A DNA stretch of 64,000 bases, taken from Branchipolynoe longqiensis. Taxonomy: Eukaryota; Annelida; Polychaeta; Phyllodocida; Polynoidae. Below the pieces are notes generated by a model, which was not told the DNA's origin, did no database searches, and saw only the letters and a list, made by a program, of their open reading frames with translations. The translations under genes were made by a program, and so were the position numbers. Every line of letters begins with the position of its first letter. Position 1 is the stretch's first letter. Location of the stretch: positions 116,163,974-116,227,973 of the forward strand of contig CM059188.1 in the NCBI GenBank assembly GCA_030323885.1, read 5' to 3'. Below, one piece after another: positions 57,155-64,000 of this stretch.

Positions 57155-57798
57155 AAATTATTTATAGATTTGGGAATTCCCTCTGCGTTTGTACCCATAT
57201 ATTAGGCTCAAATATATTAAATACTATCATATTTAACAGAATTACATACGCAATAAGTGAAATTTTATCAATTTAACCCTAAATTCAAAGCGTTATTAAG
57301 GCTACCGCCGCATTGGCGGCGATATTAATAGTTATATTTTCGAATCGACGAACGTAAAGTAAACAAATCGCCGCCGTCGCGACCGCCGCGTCGACGTCGA
57401 CATCCATACTGGCCGACGTCTACGCATTGGCGGCAATGTATTAGCGATTTGTTTACTTTACGCTCGTCGATTCGAAAATATAAATATTAATATCGCCGCC
57501 GTTACGGAGGCAGCGTTAATATTGCTTCGAATTTAGGGTTAATTTCCTCAAATTTCACTTATTGCGTATTTAATTCTGTTAAATATGATCGCATTCTATA
57601 GATTGAGACCCACACACACACACTAACCGCCCCGGCTAGCAGTTAAACTTGATTTGAAACTGGGGTAGCTTAGCCGAGGTTACGGTCGGTGGTTAGCGCT
57701 GGCACTGATTGGCGCATACGGATTTTTCACATTTAGCCGTGTGGAGCTAGCCTAGCCGCGGTTAAGGCCCTAACTCCGATTGGTGCAGGCTACTGGGT

Positions 57799-57857
57799 GC
57801 CCAGTGTGGCGGTTTCAGCCTGTTCCTGTGCTCAGCCGTGTCCCGTTGCTTCTGCGC
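57799..57857 (+). repeat. 59-bp inverted repeat, left arm
   Basis: GTGTGGCGGTTTCAGCCTGT TCC and CTTCTGCGCATGC match, in reverse, 58944-59003 on the far side of MITE S copy 1. Confidence 0.75.
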
Positions 57858-58205
57858 ATGCGCGGATTTCGCATCAACTCGGGTCACCCGAGCCACTTAT
57901 TGGCGCATGCGAACATCCTACAAACTCGGGTCGAATAATCAAATACGCTTCTCCGCGCTCGGGTGGACAATTTTTTTTTTTTTTTTAATAACCGATAAAA
58001 CTACAGCAAAATAGGATTTAAAGTATTTTATGATGGCCTAGTTTAGCTATAGTTCCATTTCATTAATCTAAGTTATTCTTTTTTTGCACACGGCACATGT
58101 ATTTGTCGACTCCACTCGCCGTGTTCTATTTGAAATTCTGACTACTCAGATGACCCGAGTCACCCGGGTAGTGTTAATCGATTATGGCCATGCTTATTAG
58201 ATTCT

Positions 58206-58938
58206 GGGCCTATATGCAGGAGTCGGTGGTATTCGGTGATAGTGAGCCGAAACGGTGGTACCCGGGAATTTCCCGGGTAGCGGCGAAAAGTTGGATGCGC
58301 GAGTCGGTGATAGGCCTAACACCAAACCCGTAAACGGTGGTATGCTACCCCTGGTAGATAGGTGGTTATAGCGAGTGCATTAGGCCCAAATCTATTCAAT
58401 GCTGTCATATTTAACAGAATTACATACGCAATAAGTGAAATTTGATCAATTTAACCCTAAATGCGAAGCGTTATTAAGGCTACTGCCGCATTGGCGGCGA
58501 TATGAATAGTTATATTTTCGAATCGACGAAGGTACAGTAAACAAACCGCCGCCGCCGCATCGAAGTCGCTTTCCATACTGGCGGCGGCGGCGATTTGTTT
58601 ACTTTGCGTTCGTCGATTCGAAAATATAACTATTAATATCGCCGCCGTTACGGCAGCACCGTTAATATTGCTTCGAATTTAGGGTTAATTTCATCAACTG
58701 TCACTTATTGCGGATCTAATTCTGTTAAATATGACAGCATTGAATAGATTTAAGCGTAATATATGGGTACAGACGCAGAGGGATTTCCCAAATCTATAAA
58801 TAAATTCACGGGTAGCTATAATCAAAGTGGTACCCGCTCCCGCATAGCACTTGACACAGTTCTCGACGTCGGCGATAGCTACCCGGTAATAGGCTGTACC
58901 ACCAAACCCCGCTACCACCGACTCCTGCATACAGGCCC
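58206..58938. mobile_element. Palindromic MITE S, copy 1
   Basis: GGGCCTATATGCAGGAGTCG GTGGTA to ACCACCGACTCCTGCATACA GGCCC. Long arms with CGAATCGACGAA and GGCGGCGATAT near the centre. Cleanest copy of the family. Confidence 0.88.
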
Positions 58939-58943
58939 AGATG

Positions 58944-59003
58944 CATGCGCAGAAGCGAGGTACACGTCTGAGCACGGGAACAGGCTGAAACCGCCACACC
59001 GGC
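58944..59003 (-). repeat. 59-bp inverted repeat, right arm
   Basis: GCATGCGCAGAAGCGAGGTA and GAACAGGCTGAAACCGCCAC; partner of 57799-57857. Confidence 0.75.
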
Positions 59004-59146
59004 GTGGCCTGTGCTGCTCCGAGGTTGGGGTGTGCGCACATCAGCCTGTTATGTGCGGTTGTGGTTAATGCAAAGATTCCAACCACCCCGATTTTCTAGG
59101 AAGACGCCGATTTTGGCTACTGTCTTCCGATATTACGAGACCAGAC

Positions 59147-59479
59147 GGGATGGCCGAATGAGTTAGAGCGTCCGTCTCCCGCGCTGGTAGATCGTGGGGT
59201 CGTGGGTTCGAGTCCCGGTCGAGTCAAACCAATGACTTTAAAATTGATACTTGTTGCTTCCTAGCCAGGCGCTCGCCATTATTAGGATAGGGCAAGGACT
59301 GGTGTGCTCAGTGTCAGGATAATGTGACTGAGTGGGGTACCAGGTCATGGTGCCGGTGGCCTGGTTTCCCAGTGGGACAGCACTATAAAGTCGCCATGAG
59401 TGCGCACTGTCACAAGTCGGTACCCGTCCTGATATGACCTTAGATTTTGCTAGGACGTAAAACAACAACAAACAAACAA
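59147..59479 (+). mobile_element. SINE family A, best full-length copy
   Basis: GGGATGGCCGAATGAGTTAG AGCG (A box), GGGTTCGAGTCCC (B box), body GATACTTGTTGCTTCCTAGC, tail CGTCCTGATATGACCTTAGA and CAACAACAAACAAACAA. Serves as the reference copy. Confidence 0.9.
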
Positions 59480-59930
59480 TCCGATATTACGATTCCATAT
59501 GCAAATCTTCCGATTTTCACTCTAACCGCCCTGGAAAAAAAATCAGCTGTTATGAAAGGCAAAATCAGCTACTTACAGCAGCTTAAAGACGGCAGCAGCT
59601 CAAGGTGGCAAGCAGAACCTAGAAAATGACATACGGTGGGATACATGGTGGGACTTGTATCTATAAGTATATAATATACAGAATATTATTTGGAGAATTA
59701 TATTGGTATGAAGGGGCGTAGATAAAGTATGTATGTTTATTATTATGCCATTGTATGGTGGTTGGCTTTCCACTTATGTTATTCGCTCTGTTATTCACCG
59801 CCGATACATATTATATATTGTATGATTATGCTATGTCATTATATATGTCCGATTGTCATGCCGCGTGTTGCCGCACAAAAATTTAACTTCCTAATAAAAT
59901 GTTAAAATTTTCTGTGTTTGTCAAACCTAG

Positions 59931-59999
59931 TGGACGCTGTCAGAAGGAGGTGTACACAGATAGCGCCAGCATTCTACGGGACCCGCCGCAGTTTGAGAG
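59931..59999 (+). CDS. FRMD5: FRMD5-like exon 8 (SGRCQKEV segment)
   Basis: Acceptor TTTGTCAAACCTAG, donor GTACGC. It completes Ser and reads GRCQKEVYTDSASILRDPPQ then FER, ending with AG of an Arg codon. Family members have SG-x-V-x-KEV, a short Ser-rich helix and [RE]-PP at this place, so the match is good even though the exon is only 69 nt. It is preceded by a 13.5-kb intron that contains the LINE insertion. Confidence 0.9.
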
Positions 60000-60050
60000 G
60001 TACGCAGCTCTCGCAGCGTCAGTTTGGCGAACTAACTTCCCATCCACGCA

Positions 60051-60272
60051 TTAAAGCTGCATAATCCAATGAAAACATCAAATTTTCAAAACCAAAACGA
60101 TTATCTAGATTTGATTCTGTGAATCAAACTTAGATACTTGTGCACTTATTAAACATTTATCGCCACACAAAAGGGAATGCTGAGGCAATTGAATAGAGCA
60201 TGTGACTGCAGAAGCCTATGGTGTCAGAGCTTTGGCATGCTTGCCAAAACTAATTTTGCATGGTTGCACTGC
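60051..60272 (+). mobile_element. MITE family D, right part lost
   Basis: TTAAAGCTGCATAATCCAAT to GCATGGTTGCACTGCATGG; begins 51 nt after the exon 8 donor. Confidence 0.83.
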
Positions 60273-60881
60273 ATGGTACACCCGATAGCAGCTTCACAGG
60301 AAATGTGATTTTACTAAGACAACAAGTTCACTCAGAAATTTTCTGATGATATGCATGTAAGGACATGTGTGAGAAGCAAGCGAAAGCAAATTTGGCAGTT
60401 AGCATGAAAAACAAGGCCTTGTAATACTAATAGGCAAAATAGATTGGAATGATGGGAGAAAATTTCGGCCATTTATCACAAGTCTTCTCCTCATAACGGT
60501 GTCCTTTTCCATATTTCTCATTTAATGTCAGTTTTATAAACAGAATGCTTATATTAATGTAACACATAAATTCACTGTTTAGTTCATATCACAATGAATT
60601 TTGATTGAAAAAGCACCAAACAAAAGTGTTTTGTATGGAATTTTAGAACACAAAATTATGAGCAAAAGATTTGATCTGTTGAGAGCTTAATGGCTATTCA
60701 AATTAAATTTAATAAAGGTTTTCGCTCTATTAAGTGAATGTTCAGTCAGAAGAAATTCTAATGAATACAACCAATGAAATTAGAATACAATTGTGACAAT
60801 TTTTATTTCTGACATGTATGTAGCATTTTGTGTCCCCATGATTGAAGCCATACACAGTACAATATTGCTTTTCTTTTTCAG
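60273..60881. other. Intron sequence without recognised gene
   Basis: AT-rich intron leading to the exon 9 acceptor. Confidence 0.5.
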
Positions 60882-60979
60882 ATCCTTATCTAATCCACAG
60901 TTCGTTCGGTCATTTAATAAATTGCGGTCCACGTCGATGCCAAGCAAGTTCAGAGACAAGTCACAGGACATCGGTGATG
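60882..60979 (+). CDS. FRMD5: FRMD5-like exon 9 (basic Ser-rich FERM-adjacent segment)
   Basis: A strong polypyrimidine tract (TTGCTTTTCTTTTTCAG) precedes it and the donor is GTAGGT. It completes Arg and reads SLSNPQFVRSFNKLRSTSMP then SKFRDKSQDIGD, ending in one base of a Gly/Val codon. Ser/Arg-rich sequence directly after the FERM domain is usual in the FERM-adjacent region, a phosphorylation target in related proteins; regulation here is inferred. The frame is fixed by both neighbours. Confidence 0.88.
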
Positions 60980-61064
60980 GTAGGTGTTGCGGAGAGTAAT
61001 GAAGCCATGTATTGCTATATTTCCAGAGAACCCAATTGCGCCATCATTGTATTGCGTTTGCCAC

Positions 61065-61315
61065 TGGGCGCGGGGCTCGCGTGCGGGAGATCGGGAGTTT
61101 GGTTCCCGGTCGAGTCAAGCCAATGACTTATAAAATTGGTACTTTTCGCTTCCTAACCTGGCGCTCGGCATTAATAGGATAGGGCAAGGACTGGGTTAGC
61201 TCGGTGTCAGGAGACTTGAGTGGGATATTGGGGTCATGCTGCCGGCGGCCTGATTTCCAGTGGGGCAGCACTATGAAAGTCGCCATGAGTGTGCACTGTC
61301 ACAAGTCTGTGTGCG
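61065..61315 (+). mobile_element. SINE family A, both ends shortened
   Basis: CGCGTGCGGGAGATCGGGAG TTTGGTTCCC to GTGTGCACTGTCACAAGTC. A further head fragment lies at 61663-61700. Confidence 0.82.
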
Positions 61316-61844
61316 CAATGTCTAAGGATCTAAGCACGGTATGTTCAGCTCGTATATCTAGGTGCGGATTGTGTTCTTTGTAGGAAGCGAGACAATTCCC
61401 TAAATCCATAGCTTGCGCTCAACCCCATCTGCAGTATTACTATTAGTTCTCTTACCTTTTTCCAGTCTGGGAATTTCATGAACAGGTTAGATTCACTCCA
61501 GTTCACTGAAGTGCGTGTGGTATGTGTTTAAAGTTATTTACAATTTACCTAAGTTATAATTACACCGTTTTGTTAGCTTAAAGTTGATCTAGTTCATATT
61601 TGGTAGAGAGTTCGATTTGACACGGTATTTAGGAAAATTACCTTTCAAAGTAAGGCCACCAGACGCGGTGGCCAAATCGCTAGAGCGCAGTCTTCAATCT
61701 AATAGTGGTGTAGCCCGGGGCGGCCATCTTGTATTGATATCAATCTAACACTAGTAACAGTGGTGTAGTTAAAGTAGGATGCATCTATTATCAAACAGAA
61801 CACAGAAGCTATAGACTACGCGTAGTAACCCGTCACATGTTTCC

Positions 61845-62175
61845 AGGAGCGGGACATAGCTCAGGCGGTAGCATGTCCACCTGTGATTATGTGGGTCATC
61901 CGATTGATCCTGCTCGGTGGACACATTTGCAGTTTGGGCTATTTTCCATTCAAACCAGTGGTCCACAACTGGTTCATCCAAGCCTGTGGTATGTGCTGTC
62001 CTGTCTGTTGGAAAGTGCATATAAAAGACCCATTTCTGCTTATCGGAAAGAGTAGCCCATGTGGTGGTGGCAGCAGGTTGCCTCCAAAGAAATATGTCAG
62101 AATGACCATATGTTTAACATCCAATAGCCGATGATAAAAATCAATGCGCTCTAGAGGCGTCGTTAAATAAAACAA
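61845..62175 (+). mobile_element. SINE family H, copy 6, beside the last exon
   Basis: Flanked by GTCACATGTTTCC (61832-61844) and GTGACGTGTTTCC (62176-62188), 11 of 13 identical. Head GAGCGGGACATAGCTCAGGC, tail GGCGTCGTTAAATAAAACAA. The right flank ends 12 nt before exon 10. Confidence 0.9.
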
Positions 62176-62200
62176 GTGACGTGTTTCCTTACACTTACAG

Positions 62201-63057
62201 TTATGGAGAACAACCACAACTCGCTGACGAACGTGGCACCCTCTATGATGACCCGATCTCACGAGCTGCAGGACATATCGCTGGAGTGTCTGCAGGGCGT
62301 CATCCCTGAGGAGCGGTGCGTGCTGGTCGCAGACACCCCCTACCAGCCGCTCGACTGCCCGCAGACGGACGAGGCGGTGCCCGGCTTCCCCGGCGTCCCG
62401 CCCGGCGGCACCCCAACAACGCGCGACGCCGGCGCCGGCGGCGGCGGCACTGGCGTCGACTTGGACTCGCAGATCCAGGACCTGCAGAACCAGCTGGACC
62501 AATGCCGCCTCTCCACCGGGACACCAGGTCCCGGCACCGCCCCCGGGACTGGGACCGGTATCACTACCGCGCCGGAAATCAGCAGCAGCAGCAGTAGTAA
62601 CCACCTGACCGGCGCAGCTCCCGACGCGCTGGAGGATCAGGTGCACCTTGTTGGCGGTCCGCCTCACCACCAGCCACAGCCGCAGCAGCAGCAGCTAAGA
62701 GCCTCCCCGACCATGGAGACGCTGGAGCCCAACGGCACCAAGCCGTCGCCACCGCCGTCAAACCACTGCCGGCAGGATGCGCCGCTAAGCCCGGTTCAGG
62801 CCCCCCCGGGCACCCCGGGCTCCCCGGCGGCGGCGGCGTCGGGGGCGGTGGCGGCGGGGCGTGCGGCCCTGACGGTCGCCTTCCTGCTGTTGACGGCCGT
62901 GCTGCTGGTGATCTTGGTGCTGGAGACGGACCTGGCCGTGCCCGGTGTGATGGAGGTCCGACACTGGCCCATCGTACACAGCTTCAAGCACGAGCAGTAC
63001 GAGCCATTCAAAGCAGGAGTGGTGCACAGGGTGGGAGGGTGGTTCAACCGGGCATAA
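62201..63057 (+). CDS. FRMD5: FRMD5-like terminal exon (linker, membrane span, stop)
   Basis: Acceptor TTACACTTACAG; reads V-MENNHNSLTNVAPSMMTRS and ends with TAA at 63055-63057. The linker first shows a conserved-looking patch (HELQDISLECL, ERCVLVADTPYQPLD), then becomes GC-rich low-complexity sequence (Gly, Pro, Gln, Ser runs). A hydrophobic span (ALTVAFLLLTAVLLVILVL) at about 62863-62925 is followed by ETDL and a tail with HSFKHEQYEPF, which parallels the ESDL...EFEQFHYEYF tail of vertebrate FRMD3/5. The internal ATG at 62203 could also start a short product, but the acceptor and frame show it is an internal Met. The GC-rich segment also creates long open frames in other phases; these are shadows. 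Confidence 0.9.
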
Positions 63058-63079
63058 AGGGGGCACTGGTAGCAGGCAT

Positions 63080-64000
63080 AGTAAGGTGGGAGGGAATGCA
63101 CAGGAGAACCACACAGGACTGTGGCATAGGAATGTGACGCATTGTGCCATAGGAACAACACACAGGACTATGACATAGGAACACACAGGACTGTGGCATA
63201 GAAACACAGAACACTGTGACATGGAAACACACTGCACTGTGCCACAGGAACACACAGCACTGTGACACAGGAACACACAGCAATGTGACATAGGAACACA
63301 CAACACTGTGACACAGGAACACACAACACTGTGACATGGAAACACACTGCACTGTGCCACAGGAACACACAGCACTGAGACACAGGAATACACAGCAATG
63401 TGACACAAGAACACACGACACTGTGACACAGGAACACACAACACTGTGACACAGGAACAAATGGCACTGTGCACAGGAACATGACATATAGTACAAAGGA
63501 ACACGACACTGAACAGAACATGATGTGCTCAGTAAATAGCATGCTGTGTTCAGGAATACAATTCACTCTACAGGAACACGATACAGTGTGTACAGGAACA
63601 CGATACAGGTTGTACAGGAACACGAGCTGTTGTGCACGGGAACACGATACAGTGTTAAGGAGCACGATACAGTGTGTAAAGGAACACGATACAGTGTGTA
63701 CAGGAACACGATACAGTGTGTACAGGAACACGATACAGGGTGTACAGGAACACGATACACTGGGACATGACACTCAGTGCACAGAAACATTACCTGCTGT
63801 GCACATGAACACAATGTGCATGCCATCTTAAGGAACATGCCACATTGTGTTACAGATTACAACAAAAAGTGCACACAGAAACACACACACACTCTACAGC
63901 AGAATACGACATACCGTATTAAGGAACATGCCACATTGTGTTACAGAGTACAACACTGCACACAGGAACACACACACACTCTACAGCAGAATACGACATG
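63080..64000 (+). repeat. Minisatellite after the stop codon, 22-23-bp units
   Basis: Units of GGAACACACAGCACTGTGAC ACA, then from about 63580 GGAACACGATACAGTGTGTA CA. It begins within about 30 nt of the FRMD5-like stop and runs past the window end, so it is either 3' UTR or lies directly downstream. No AATAAA signal is seen before it. Confidence 0.88.

Larger units (their letters stand above)
55013..57790. mobile_element. S-type inverted-repeat element, copy 3, with two insertions
   Basis: Outer ends GCCCGTATGCACCAATCGGG and ACTCCGATTGGTGCAGGCTA. The right arm (57170-57610) holds the S-family interior (CAATAAGTGAAATTTTATCA, CGAATCGACGAACGTAAAGT). MITE T (55040-55656) and the LINE (55773-57119) interrupt it. 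Confidence 0.65.
682..63057 (+). other. FRMD5: FERM-domain protein gene, FRMD3/FRMD5 family (5' partial, 10 exons in window)
   Basis: Ten exons with GT-AG borders join in one frame to 1,644 nt (547 residues plus TAA). Order of the product: FERM F2 lobe (exons 1-3), FERM F3/PH-like lobe (exons 4-8, to about residue 230), a basic and Ser-rich FERM-adjacent segment (exon 9), then a Gly/Pro/Gln-rich linker with one membrane span at about residues 484-503 and a 43-residue tail (exon 10). Family knowledge: FRMD3 and FRMD5 are FERM proteins with a single hydrophobic segment near the C terminus, acting at the cell cortex and adhesion sites; the exact role here is inferred. Motifs typical of this branch include [42 protein letters not shown] and SGRCQKEV. 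The segment ERCVLVADTPYQPLD resembles the FRMD5 linker and tips the choice from FRMD3. The F1 lobe and start codon are upstream of the window. Three introns exceed 13 kb. Confidence 0.9.

Noticed and set aside
59147..59235. Possible tRNA gene from good A and B boxes
   Set aside because: The tRNA-like part is the head of SINE A, continues into the SINE body, and cannot fold as a complete acceptor-paired tRNA by eye.
61939..62670. 243-residue minus-strand frame opposite the last exon
   Set aside because: Antisense shadow of the GC-rich FRMD5-like exon joined to reversed SINE H.
63168..63773. Long Cys/Val-rich minus-strand frames (CVFLCHS repeats)
   Set aside because: They arise from the post-stop minisatellite.

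Overview
The window is eukaryotic nuclear DNA, most likely from a mollusc. Introns are long and follow the GT-AG rule, protein-coding density is very low, and most of the sequence is short non-autonomous transposable elements, SINEs and minisatellites. One SINE family has a 3' half (GTGCTGTCCTGTCTGTGGGA through GTCGTTAAATAAAAC) that I recognise as widespread in molluscs. The species cannot be fixed from the sequence.

I can support one host gene. It lies on the plus strand and covers almost the whole window (682-63057). It encodes a FERM-domain protein of the FRMD3/FRMD5 family, with FRMD5 the better match. Ten exons (682-760, 2590-2722, 4850-4937, 20612-20700, 21974-22037, 45004-45092, 46358-46435, 59931-59999, 60882-60979, 62201-63057) join in one frame to 547 codons plus a stop. 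They carry the middle (F2) and C-terminal (F3) FERM lobes, a FERM-adjacent segment, a low-complexity linker, one membrane span near the C terminus, and the TAA stop. The start codon and the F1 lobe lie upstream of base 1.

The introns, three of them 13-23 kb long, are a layered record of mobile DNA. I could define: a tRNA-derived SINE (family A, about 330 bp, about 17 copies or pieces); a second tRNA-headed SINE (family H, 6 copies); two CAGGG-ended hAT-like MITE families (B, C); a TTAA-flanked piggyBac-like MITE (D); a fold-back MITE (E); a TA-flanked mariner-like MITE (F); elements that carry a shared ~200-bp tandem core inside different terminal repeats (G); several other palindromic MITEs (I, O, P, Q, R, S, T, U); and one 5'-truncated LINE with an open reverse-transcriptase frame (55773-57119). 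Several are nested, which gives relative ages: C in B, D in B, F in C, E in SINE A, and the LINE and MITE T in an S-type element.

Tandem arrays are the other main component: 68-693 (about 123-bp unit carrying the acceptor of the first exon), 4228-4830, 6405-7365, 15540-16430 (CCA-rich), 18672-19232, 26150-26815, 33065-34490, 38905-39580 (CTCF-like motif every 35 bp), 44053-44945, 48930-49680, and 63080-64000 just after the stop codon.

The points most worth a second look are the duplicated splice acceptor at the window start, two family-H SINEs inserted 13-30 nt upstream of two different acceptors, a possible 30-nt in-frame microexon (32290-32319), the CTCF-like array, and the G elements.
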